DNA of 16,392 nucleotides. Source: Paraktedonobacter sp035294465 (GTDB lineage: Bacteria; Chloroflexota; Ktedonobacteria; Ktedonobacterales; Ktedonobacteraceae). Position 1 is the stretch's first letter; each line of letters starts with the position of its first letter. Shown here piece by piece: positions 1 to 6,325 of the stretch. Under the pieces are notes generated by a model. It ran no database searches, was not told where the DNA came from, and saw only the letters and a list, made by a program, of their open reading frames with translations. The translations under genes and the position numbers were made by a program. The stretch is taken from contig DATGKW010000199.1 in NCBI GenBank assembly GCA_035294465.1, positions 1 to 16,392 of the forward strand, in the 5' to 3' direction.

Positions 1-1
1 G

Positions 2-268
2 CAATGGGAGCGCTTTAAGGATGTGCCCGGCGGAGTGCTGGCGCACAGCACGCACGTTAAGGGGCTGGGCACTTATGATGCGGAGAGCAGTGTAGAGCGC
101 CCGCGCATCCAGGTCACGCTGGCTACCTCCATCCCCGAAGAGCGCTGTCGGAGGGTCAACCTGGGATATCGCGATTACCGCACCATCGACCCGGCAACCT
201 GGCAGGGGCGCGAGGACGAGGGCTATCTGTTCGTGCCCCACGCGGGCGAGGTTCTGTATCGCGTCTGA
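2..268 (+). CDS. C-terminal fragment of a LarA/DUF2088-like protein (partial at window edge)
   Basis: An open frame runs from the left edge of the window (frame beginning at base 2) to a TGA at 266-268, so only about 88 C-terminal residues are visible. A GTG at 23 is in frame, but the readable sequence continues upstream of it (QWERFKD before VPGGV), so I treat the gene as truncated by the window and not as a small gene. The segment has the pattern HSTHVKGLGTYD, then a VTLATSIPEE stretch, then RRVNLGYRDY, and ends VPHAGEVLYRV. From memory this resembles the C-terminus of nickel-dependent lactate racemase-like (LarA, DUF2088) proteins, in which a hydroxyacid or related substrate is racemised with a nickel-pincer cofactor. 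The catalytic part lies outside the window, so the family call is tentative. No terminator hairpin was seen just after the stop. Confidence 0.5.
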   Translation, partial: QWERFKDVPGGVLAHSTHVKGLGTYDAESSVERPRIQVTLATSIPEERCRRVNLGYRDYRTIDPATWQGREDEGYLFVPHAGEVLYRV

Positions 269-312
269 TTTTACATTTTCTCATGACAAGACGTTTATCT
301 TTATGAATATGG

Positions 313-341
313 TTGACATCTGCGAGACCGTACCATACTAT
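313..341 (+). promoter_or_regulatory. Sigma-70-type promoter for the YbjQ-like gene
   Basis: A perfect TTGACA (313-318) is followed after 17 nt by TACTAT (336-341). Transcription would begin near 348, giving a leader of about 60 nt before the ATG at 411. It lies in the gap after the LarA-like fragment, so the next gene is probably transcribed alone. Confidence 0.6.
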
Positions 342-410
342 GCTAACAATCGTTGAAGCCTATTTATCTCATACATAAAGGAGCAGGAAAGACGGAAAGC
401 GAGGGATTAA

Positions 411-848
411 ATGGCTGAACCACGCAACGCTATGGATCTGAGGCCCGGCTATCGCGGACGGGCTTTTACTTCGGATCTCTCCGGTCAGGAGTTCTGGCTG
501 GTCATCGACAAGGGTTTCCAGCCGATGGGGCTGGTTATCGGCAACTGCATCTACTCCATGGGCGCGATTCGTAACTGGCTGGTGGGCGTCAAGGCAAATT
601 TTCAAGGCGAACTGAAGGAGTACTCTCAGTTGATGTACCAGGCGCGCGAACTGGCGCTCAGCCGCATGCAGTTCGAGGCCGACCAGTTGGGGGCCGACGG
701 AGTAATCGGCGTTGATATTAACGTCGAGTTTTTGCACAACAACGAGTGGATGGAAGTCACTGCAATTGGCACAGCCGTGCGCTACGTTGGCTCTGGTCCT
801 AATATGCCCCCTGTCAACGTCGGCCACGTCACCGTTTCTAGCGGCTAA
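411..848 (+). CDS. YbjQ-like (UPF0145/heavy-metal-binding domain) protein
   Basis: This 145-residue protein has no signal peptide or membrane segment and is predicted cytoplasmic. Its centre reads GLVIGNCIYSMG, followed by a helical stretch rich in Gln, Glu and Arg (about residues 65-95). It then has GADGVIGVDINVEF (about 100-113) and a strand ending in IGTAVRYVG. The order 'surface strand, amphipathic helix, ADAVIGV-like strand, GTAV strand' is that of the YbjQ/DUF74 family, which forms pentameric beta-rich assemblies of unknown role. The protein is longer than the roughly 105-residue classical YbjQ because of N- and C-terminal extensions. The start is supported by a purine-rich GAGGG at 401-405 upstream of ATG. 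It appears monocistronic, between its own promoter and a hairpin shared with the convergent GNAT gene. Function is unknown; the family call is moderately secure. Confidence 0.7.
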   Translation: MAEPRNAMDLRPGYRGRAFTSDLSGQEFWLVIDKGFQPMGLVIGNCIYSMGAIRNWLVGVKANFQGELKEYSQLMYQARELALSRMQFEADQLGADGVIGVDINVEFLHNNEWMEVTAIGTAVRYVGSGPNMPPVNVGHVTVSSG

Positions 849-865
849 CTTTTTCTCATTAGCAA

Positions 866-910
866 GAGGCGATATATGCGTGAAAACTGACTCTATGCAT
901 ATGTCGCCTC
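866..910. terminator. Bidirectional hairpin between convergent genes
   Basis: The arms 866-879 and 897-910 are complementary over 14 nt with one G-U wobble and enclose a 17-nt loop. The hairpin fills the 79-nt gap between the stop of the YbjQ-like gene and the stop of the GNAT gene. The flanks are AT-rich but lack a clean U-run, so factor-independent termination is plausible and not certain. Confidence 0.55.
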
Positions 911-927
911 ATAATTATTAAGAAAGC

Positions 928-1374
928 TCAACGCTGGTAAATGTCGTCAAAATGCATCTCCATCAACCGCTGAGGATTGCGCGAGCGTACAAACCCTACT
1001 TTTTCATAGAGTCCGTGCGCGTTCCTGGTCATTAAGATCCAGCGGCGCAGACCTTGCAGTTCTGGATAGTCCACTACCACCTGCATCAACCATTTGCCCA
1101 AACCTTTACCCCGGTATTCCTCGATGATAAAAACATCGCTCACGTAGGCAAACGTCGCATAATCCGTGATGATTCGTGCGAAGCCCACCTGGCGGGTTCC
1201 GTGATAAACGCCGAACGCTAGCGAATGCTCCAACGATTTTTCCACCACTGCTCGCGGAATGCCCGCAGCCCAGTACGAACGCGCCAGAAAACTATGGATG
1301 ACATCTCTATCCAGACGACTCTTTTCTGTGCTGATTGTATATTCGCCTCTTTGCCATGTGCGGCACTCGTCCAT
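928..1374 (-). CDS. GNAT-family N-acetyltransferase
   Basis: This 148-residue protein fits a single GNAT domain, which transfers the acetyl group of acetyl-CoA to an amine. The acetyl-CoA pyrophosphate-binding motif A is visible as EEYRGKGLGKWLM (about residues 85-97, the R/Q-x-x-G-x-G/A pattern). It is preceded by the strand YVSDVFI and followed by LRRWILMTRNAHGLYEKVGF, the usual motif B region with NAxxLYEKxGF. The acceptor substrate cannot be deduced. The start is well supported: a strong Shine-Dalgarno GAGGAGGAG lies at 1392-1384 on the minus strand, 9 nt before the ATG at 1374. The gene is divergent from the ABC operon and convergent with the YbjQ-like gene, and no functional link to either is evident. 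Alternative calls such as ribosomal-protein acetylase or antibiotic acetyltransferase are not supported by specific motifs. Confidence 0.88.
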   Translation of the reverse strand: MDECRTWQRGEYTISTEKSRLDRDVIHSFLARSYWAAGIPRAVVEKSLEHSLAFGVYHGTRQVGFARIITDYATFAYVSDVFIIEEYRGKGLGKWLMQVVVDYPELQGLRRWILMTRNAHGLYEKVGFVRSRNPQRLMEMHFDDIYQR

Positions 1375-1469
1375 AATAAAAATCTCCTCCTCTTTTTTAG
1401 AGATACTATCTGCCAGGCAGTATGGATGCCGGCGGCAACGCTGGCAACAGCCAATTCCGCTGTGTCTAG

Positions 1470-1498
1470 AAAGCCAGGCTTCCTGGCTCTGGCTTTTT
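1470..1498 (+). terminator. Intrinsic-terminator-like hairpin in the leader region of the ABC operon
   Basis: The arms 1470-1477 and 1489-1496 are perfectly complementary over 8 bp, and a T-run (1494-1498) follows on the plus strand. A competing stem pairs 1472-1478 with 1482-1488 around a 3-nt loop. No plus-strand gene ends just upstream, so it either lies in a leader of the ABC operon as a possible attenuator or guards the operon from read-through antisense to the GNAT gene. The rest of 1375-1647 holds a tandem ATTCCTTT(T)ACAA repeat at 1501-1524 and no gene. Confidence 0.45.
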
Positions 1499-1647
1499 AC
1501 ATTCCTTTTACAATTCCTTTACAACTTACTTAAACGTTTCTGATAGAACTGCCTTATGCTTAGCTACTGAGGCATTGAAAGATTTTTCTTCATCTCTCGC
1601 TAAAGACAGGGTTCCTGCCTTAAATTCCTCAAAAGGAGTCAGAGTCT

Positions 1648-3006
1648 ATGGATACTGTTATACGCGGCATGAGAAATGTGCTGCGCAACCCGCTGCGCTT
1701 ACTGCTAGTCGTTTTCTTGCTGGGAGCAAGCTTGATGCTGGTCGCTGCGATGGTCAGTTTGAACAATAGCGCGCAGCAAGAGCTGGCAGAGGTGCATAAG
1801 GAAGTGGGGACGGCAATTACGATAAACTATGCAGTGAACGATAGCCAGAACGCTGCGCAGGCTCCCGCCCAGCAAAGTGGTGAGACGGGTCAGGGTGGCG
1901 GTAGAGGCTTTGCCTTCTTTAACGGGGGAAATCGCACTCCCGTTCCCAATAGTGCGGTCACGAAAGTCAAAAATGTGCCGGGCGTTGTCAGCGTGCAGGA
2001 GAGCTTGAGTCGCATCGATACCAGCAGCACGCTCAAGACAAGTGCCGTTCAAGCCCCTAACGGGCGGTCGTTCAACATTCCTCCCACAGTCAACGGTATT
2101 TCGACTGATGCGACGAACTTTACCCTGGCAGGCGGAGCTACGCCCACGCTAGAGTCGGGGCGCAGTTTCCAGGCGAGCGATGCTAACGCCTATGTTGCAA
2201 TGATGAGCCAGACACTGGCCCAGACCAATAATCTGACGGTAGGCTCGACCTTTACTCTCAAAGGACAAACTTTCACGATTATTGGCATCTATACCACCGG
2301 CCAGACGTTTTCCGATAACTCGCTGGTCATCCCTCTGGCGACAATGCAGAAAGTCTTCGGGGTGAATGGTGTGGACTCGATCACAGCCTATGCCCAGAGC
2401 TACGAGCAGGTGGACACGGTCGCAGCCAGACTGCGCAGCACTCTGGGCAGCGCTTACGATGTGGTGACTGAAGCATCTACGTATGCGAGTACGATTAATT
2501 CTCTCAATACTGCGCAAAATAGCATCAAGCTGGCGCTGATCGTGGCAATTGTTACCGCGACCCTGGTAATTATCTTCACCGTATTCATTACCGTGCGCGA
2601 AAGGACGCTTGAGATTGGTACGCTCAAGGCTATCGGTGCATCCCACTGGCAGGTGATTCGCCAGTTCTGGGGCGAAGTTCTGGCGCTTAGCGTTGCTGCA
2701 GCCATTATCGCCGTGACCTTGCTCGTGACCCTGGGGCCGGTGATTACGAACGCTTTCAACGTTGCAACTCCGTCTACGGCAAATGCCACACAAGGCGCGG
2801 GCGGCAGATTCTTTGGCGGCGGCCGCGCTCTGTTCTCAGCCCCAGCAGCGAATCTGAGTAATGTGCATCTCTCTCCTGCGACGCTGACTCCCCAGGCTCT
2901 GCTGATTATTGTAGGACTCGGTATGGGCCTGGCCCTGCTTACGAGCGTGATTCCGGCCTGGTATGTCGCGCGCATCAGGCCGGCTGAAGTGTTGCGTCGA
3001 GGATAA
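1648..3006 (+). CDS. ABC transporter permease, MacB/FtsX type
   Basis: This 452-residue membrane protein has the MacB-family topology. One N-terminal transmembrane helix (about 17-37) is followed by a large extracytoplasmic MacB_PCD-like domain (about 38-285). The C-terminal FtsX domain has three helices at about 292-316, 344-366 and 416-438. The cytoplasmic coupling segment RERTLEIGTLKAIGAS (317-332) and the ending PAWYVARIRPAEVLRRG are typical of the family. Two low-complexity Gly/Phe/Arg stretches, near 82-94 and 383-394, sit in extracytoplasmic loops and are unusual. Such proteins export peptides, lipids or lipoproteins, or act as mechanotransmission devices; the substrate here is unknown. 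The start is fixed by AAGGAG at 1633-1638, 9 nt before the ATG. The ATPase gene follows after 18 nt, so the two are co-transcribed and should form one complex. No periplasmic adaptor gene is present. Confidence 0.9.
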   Translation: MDTVIRGMRNVLRNPLRLLLVVFLLGASLMLVAAMVSLNNSAQQELAEVHKEVGTAITINYAVNDSQNAAQAPAQQSGETGQGGGRGFAFFNGGNRTPVPNSAVTKVKNVPGVVSVQESLSRIDTSSTLKTSAVQAPNGRSFNIPPTVNGISTDATNFTLAGGATPTLESGRSFQASDANAYVAMMSQTLAQTNNLTVGSTFTLKGQTFTIIGIYTTGQTFSDNSLVIPLATMQKVFGVNGVDSITAYAQSYEQVDTVAARLRSTLGSAYDVVTEASTYASTINSLNTAQNSIKLALIVAIVTATLVIIFTVFITVRERTLEIGTLKAIGASHWQVIRQFWGEVLALSVAAAIIAVTLLVTLGPVITNAFNVATPSTANATQGAGGRFFGGGRALFSAPAANLSNVHLSPATLTPQALLIIVGLGMGLALLTSVIPAWYVARIRPAEVLRRG

Positions 3007-3024
3007 GAAAGTGGAGCAATAGAG

Positions 3025-4602
3025 ATGAATATTGATCTAGATCCTCTGGATGAGAGGGAAGACGAAGAACTTGAAGAGACGCCGGTACCGATCTCGGCGG
3101 AGAATGGCAGGCCGATCACTATTAGAGCTGAGGGCCTGACCAAATACTTCACCCATCAGGGCGAGATAATCAAGGCGGTGGATGGAGTCAGCTTCACCTT
3201 TACCGAGCAGCAGTTTGTCACGATCATGGGTCCCAGCGGCTCAGGCAAGTCAACTCTGCTCTATGTCCTGGGCGGCATGGACCGGGCGACGAGTGGGGAG
3301 CTGATGGTCGATGGAGTCGATGTCGTCCGGCTCTCCGAGTGGCAGGAGCCTCAATTCAGACGGCTAAAGCTGGGCTTTGTGTTTCAATCGTTCCACCTGT
3401 TGCCCAATTTGACCGCGCTGGAGAATGTGATGCTGCCTATGCAACTGGCAGGAGGGCCGTACAGGGAGCAGATGCGCGACCGCGCTCGCTCGCTGCTAGT
3501 AGAAGTTGGGATCAGCGAGGATATGCATCATAGGAAGCCGAGCAAGCTATCGGGCGGGCAGCAGCAGCGCGTAGCCATCGCGCGCGCTCTGGCCAACGAT
3601 CCCAAAGTGATCCTGGCCGACGAACCGACCGGCGACCTGGATTCGCGCGCGAGCAAGCGCATTATCGAGTTGCTGAAAAAGCTTGCGGTACAGGGCAAGA
3701 CGGTGATTGTCGTCACACACGACCGCAGTATTGCCAGAGTTGCCGATGTACGCCTGGAGATGCGAGATGGCAAGATCAGCCCCATGCCCAGGTATATCGG
3801 CGCGGCTGAATCCGCCAAACGGATGACTGTTCCCAAGAAACCTCTGGAGGAGCGAGAGGTGACGGTGGTTGCTGAAGGCTTGAGCAAGTACTTCGCGGAC
3901 AGAGGACGGGTGCTCAAAGCGGTGGACGAGGCGACGTTCAGCTTTACTGAGCAGCAATTTATCACGATCACCGGCCCCAGCGGCGCGGGTAAATCGACAC
4001 TGCTCTACGTTCTGAGCGGCATGGATAAAGCGACAAAGGGAGAAGTGCTGGTTGATGGCGTTGATGTGAGGCGTCTCAAGGGGCGCAAGCAAACGCGCTT
4101 CAGGCGCGAGAAAGTGGGCTTCGTCTTTCAGTCGTTCCACCTGCTACCTTACCTGACCGCGCTAGAGAATGTAATGCTACCTATGCAACTGCTGGGCGGC
4201 AAGTCCCAGGCGGAGATGCGTGACCGCGCTCGCTCGCTGTTGTTCCAGGTGGGCATCAACGAGAACCGCATAAACTATAAACCGGAAAGGCTCTCAGGCG
4301 GACAGCAGCAGCGTGTCGCCATCGCACGCGCGCTGGCCAATGATCCCAAAGTGATCCTGGCAGACGAACCGACCGGTGACCTCGATTCTCTGAGCAGCAA
4401 GCGCATCATCGAGCTGCTCAAGACGCTGGCGGAGGAGCACAACAAAACTGTAATCGTAGTCACACACGACCGAGGCATCGCCAGAGACGCCGACGTGCGC
4501 CTGGAACTACTGGATGGCAGGGTCAAAAGCACGACGGGAAGCTACGTGGTTTCGTCGCGACCCGCGACACTGGCGCATAAGAAAAAGAGCAAGAAGAAAT
4601 AA
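3025..4602 (+). CDS. Tandem ABC ATPase: two complete LolD/MacB-type nucleotide-binding domains in one chain
   Basis: This 525-residue cytoplasmic protein consists of an acidic N-terminal leader (1-30), NBD1 (about 33-254), a short linker and NBD2 (about 280-503), ending in a Lys-rich tail. NBD1 has Walker A GPSGSGKST (69-77), Q-loop Gln121, signature LSGGQ (175-179), Walker B VILADE (195-200) and switch His232. NBD2 has GPSGAGKST (317-325), Gln369, LSGGQ (423-427), VILADE (443-448) and His481. Every catalytic element is therefore present twice and both ATP sites should be competent. The halves are roughly 70% identical by eye, and 175-207 and 423-455 match completely, which indicates an internal duplication with later homogenisation. 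Usual LolD/MacB-type ATPases are about 220-250 residues and homodimerise; here the dimer is fused. It drives the permease encoded 18 nt upstream. Confidence 0.93.
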   Translation: MNIDLDPLDEREDEELEETPVPISAENGRPITIRAEGLTKYFTHQGEIIKAVDGVSFTFTEQQFVTIMGPSGSGKSTLLYVLGGMDRATSGELMVDGVDVVRLSEWQEPQFRRLKLGFVFQSFHLLPNLTALENVMLPMQLAGGPYREQMRDRARSLLVEVGISEDMHHRKPSKLSGGQQQRVAIARALANDPKVILADEPTGDLDSRASKRIIELLKKLAVQGKTVIVVTHDRSIARVADVRLEMRDGKISPMPRYIGAAESAKRMTVPKKPLEEREVTVVAEGLSKYFADRGRVLKAVDEATFSFTEQQFITITGPSGAGKSTLLYVLSGMDKATKGEVLVDGVDVRRLKGRKQTRFRREKVGFVFQSFHLLPYLTALENVMLPMQLLGGKSQAEMRDRARSLLFQVGINENRINYKPERLSGGQQQRVAIARALANDPKVILADEPTGDLDSLSSKRIIELLKTLAEEHNKTVIVVTHDRGIARDADVRLELLDGRVKSTTGSYVVSSRPATLAHKKKSKKK

Positions 4603-4626
4603 ACTCTATCTGCGTTGGCTTCTACT

Positions 4627-4666
4627 CTTCAGGTCAATTTGTACGAATGCACAAATTGATCTGAAG
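4627..4666. terminator. Hairpin 1 downstream of the ABC operon
   Basis: The arms 4627-4642 and 4651-4666 are complementary over 16 bp with one G-U pair and enclose an 8-nt loop. It begins 24 nt after the ATPase stop codon. No U-run follows, so it may stabilise the 3' end or help factor-dependent termination. Confidence 0.55.
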
Positions 4667-4676
4667 CTGCCCATTT

Positions 4677-4708
4677 TGACGATTTTCACCTACAGATGAA
4701 AATCGTCA
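4677..4708. terminator. Hairpin 2 downstream of the ABC operon
   Basis: The arms 4677-4688 and 4697-4708 are perfectly complementary over 12 bp with an 8-nt loop, only 10 nt after the first hairpin. It again lacks a T-run. The remainder of the gap to the iclR promoter (4709-4932) shows no convincing gene or motif. Confidence 0.5.
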
Positions 4709-4932
4709 GCTCGTTTGCTCGGATCAAGTCGGTAACGTTGCCGAAGTGATCTAAAGCCGCATAGCTCCTCTCTTAAGGCCAGCAAAGAGCGTGCGGTACA
4801 TCCCTTCCTTATCCTTCTCTATCTTCTCTTCTAGTCGGGCCTACAAAGCTGATGCAAGGTCTCTAAAGCCTCCTCACATGGGACATTGTTGAGTGGAGGG
4901 CATGAGGAATATGTTCTCTCAGCCTTTCTCCC

Positions 4933-4961
4933 TTGACAGCGCCCCGGAAACTGGTTACACT
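4933..4961 (+). promoter_or_regulatory. Promoter of the iclR-hydroxylase operon (predicted leaderless mRNA)
   Basis: A perfect TTGACA (4933-4938) is separated by exactly 17 nt from TACACT (4956-4961). The usual 6-7 nt offset puts the transcription start at about 4968, which is the A of the iclR ATG. A leaderless transcript is therefore predicted, consistent with the lack of a Shine-Dalgarno sequence before this ATG. Confidence 0.75.
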
Positions 4962-4998
4962 GTTCATATGAAAGAACAATCAGTTCAATATGATGAAC
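4962..4998. promoter_or_regulatory. Double operator, two GTTC-N8-GAAC sites at 21-bp spacing (iclR promoter)
   Basis: Site 1 is GTTC (4962-4965), eight bases, then GAAC (4974-4977); adding one base each side it reads TGTTC...GAACA. Site 2 is GTTC (4983-4986), eight bases, then GAAC (4995-4998). The two begin 21 bp apart, about two helical turns, so two regulator dimers could bind one DNA face. Site 1 starts immediately after the -10 box and covers the predicted start site and ATG, a position expected to block initiation. The same arrangement recurs upstream of the MFS gene. Binding by the neighbouring IclR protein is inference. Confidence 0.7.
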
Positions 4999-5807
4999 AG
5001 AAAGAGACTCATTCAACCCGTGCGGCCTCGCTCACCCCTGCGCCTATGGTTGAGCGGGCGTTTCGCCTGCTCGATCTCTTGAGCGCAACGGAAGAAGGGC
5101 TGACACTTTCGGATCTGGCGCGGGCGTTGACTATGAGCAAAAGTAGCCTGCATGGCCTGCTCAAAACGCTGGAGAGCAGCGGGGTGATCGAGCAGGAGGA
5201 GCGGCATTTTGTGCTGGGGCCGCGCATCTATGATCTCGCACAGAGCTATATCCAGCGCACAGGGCTGCGCCGCTACGCGTTACCTGCTATGCATCGCCTG
5301 GCTACCAGCACAGGTGAGACAGTCTGCCTGGGCAAGATCGAGCAGAAGAGTGTGCGCATCATTGAATGCGTAGTGGATGAGGGAGAGCAGAGCGGGCTGC
5401 ATATTGCGGCCCGGAGAGGAATGCGCATTCCCTTGCTCGCGGGAGCCACCGGGGCCTGTGTCGTCGCCTCCTGGCCGGTCGCACAGCGCAAAAACTATAT
5501 CCATGCACACCCGCTGCCGCGCTTCACCGAACGCTCAATCACAGATCCCCAGCGGTTTCTGGCGCGAGCGGAGGAAGTAGCGCGCATCGGCCTGGCGATT
5601 GACCAGGAAGAATACCTGGACGGGGTCAATGCTGTGGCGGCTCCGCTGTATGGCTCAGGGGACCTGGTCGTTGCTTTGCTCTGGGTTGTCGGCTTTGCTT
5701 CGCGCCTGCGAAACGAAACCCTGGAACGCGCCTGCGAGCAGTTGCGTGCATCGGCCATAGCTATTTCACAAGCACTTGGCGCGAAAAGCGAACGAGAAAT
5801 AGTATAG
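4968..5807 (+). CDS. IclR-family transcriptional regulator
   Basis: With the ATG at 4968 the protein is 279 residues, normal for IclR regulators. An in-frame ATG at 4893 would add 25 residues, but it precedes the promoter, so 4968 is preferred. A winged helix-turn-helix lies at about 26-88, with the recognition region LTLSDLARALTMSKSSLHGLLKTL (split: helix 2 at 45-54, recognition helix at about 57-70). The C-terminal effector domain (about 100-275) has the family landmarks ETVCLGKIE (117-125), RRGMRIPLLAGATG (149-162) and GLAIDQEEYLDGVNAVAAPL (208-227). IclR proteins bind small carboxylic or aromatic ligands and repress or activate catabolic operons. The hydroxylase genes follow after 15 nt in the same operon. 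Paired palindromes at its own start and at the MFS promoter suggest autoregulation and control of the transporter. The ligand is unknown. Confidence 0.93.
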   Translation: MKEQSVQYDEQKETHSTRAASLTPAPMVERAFRLLDLLSATEEGLTLSDLARALTMSKSSLHGLLKTLESSGVIEQEERHFVLGPRIYDLAQSYIQRTGLRRYALPAMHRLATSTGETVCLGKIEQKSVRIIECVVDEGEQSGLHIAARRGMRIPLLAGATGACVVASWPVAQRKNYIHAHPLPRFTERSITDPQRFLARAEEVARIGLAIDQEEYLDGVNAVAAPLYGSGDLVVALLWVVGFASRLRNETLERACEQLRASAIAISQALGAKSEREIV

Positions 5808-5822
5808 CGAAAGGAGGCTGCG

Positions 5823-6308
5823 ATGCGTGAGATTCTTACTTTGCACGTCAATGGAGAAAGCCGAGAAGTAGCGGTGCTGCCGCATCACACATTGCTAGAA
5901 GTCCTACGCGAAGACATGGGGTTGATCGGCACCAAGCACGGCTGCGAGCTGGGCGAGTGCGGCGCCTGCACTGTTCTGGTGGATGGTGTGCCGGTGCTTT
6001 CCTGCCTGACGCTGCCAGTTGAGGTGCAGGAAAGCGAGATCACCACCATCGAGGGCATAGAGAGCAATGGCAGGCTGCACCCGCTGCAAGAGACCTTCGC
6101 CGAGCTTGGGGCGGCTCAGTGCGGATACTGTACGCCGGGCATCTTGCTTTCAGGCATCGCCCTTTTACGTGACCATCCTCACCCCACGCGCACACAGATG
6201 CAGGAAGCCCTGGCCGGAAATCTCTGTCGTTGCACGGGTTACACCAAGATCTACGAAGCGGTGGAAGCCGCGGCTCAACGTATGGAGCAAGGTACGTCCG
6301 CGTTTTAG
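5823..6308 (+). CDS. Molybdenum hydroxylase small subunit, two [2Fe-2S] clusters (HcrC/CoxS type)
   Basis: This 161-residue protein carries electrons between the molybdenum and FAD subunits of a xanthine oxidase-family enzyme. The N-terminal plant-ferredoxin-like domain (about 3-78) has the cluster ligands Cys41, Cys46, Cys49 and Cys61, seen in CELGECGACT and SCLTLP. The helical C-terminal domain (about 85-153) has the second cluster ligands Cys100, Cys103, Cys135 and Cys137 in CGYCTPG and CRCTGY. All eight are present. The length equals that which I recall for HcrC of 4-hydroxybenzoyl-CoA reductase, although CoxS and other small subunits are similar in size, so this subunit alone does not fix the substrate. 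Start: AAGGAGG at 5811-5817, 5 nt before the ATG. It follows iclR by 15 nt, and the large-subunit gene begins 17 nt after its stop. Confidence 0.95.
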   Translation: MREILTLHVNGESREVAVLPHHTLLEVLREDMGLIGTKHGCELGECGACTVLVDGVPVLSCLTLPVEVQESEITTIEGIESNGRLHPLQETFAELGAAQCGYCTPGILLSGIALLRDHPHPTRTQMQEALAGNLCRCTGYTKIYEAVEAAAQRMEQGTSAF

Positions 6309-6325
6309 AGAAAGGTTGCGTGAGT

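Noticed and set aside
1410..1420. Short palindrome CTGCC-A-GGCAG in the divergent GNAT/ABC gap as an operator
   Set aside because: It is only 5 bp per arm with no second copy and no clear promoter alignment, so chance is a fair explanation.
2454..3152. Minus-strand open frame across the permease-ATPase junction
   Set aside because: The product is low-complexity Ser/Arg-rich with no motif, and it covers two well-supported genes on the other strand.
4893..4967. Upstream ATG at 4893 as the iclR start
   Set aside because: The added 25 residues have no family similarity, and the TTGACA/TACACT promoter lies inside this stretch, so mRNA from that promoter could not include it.
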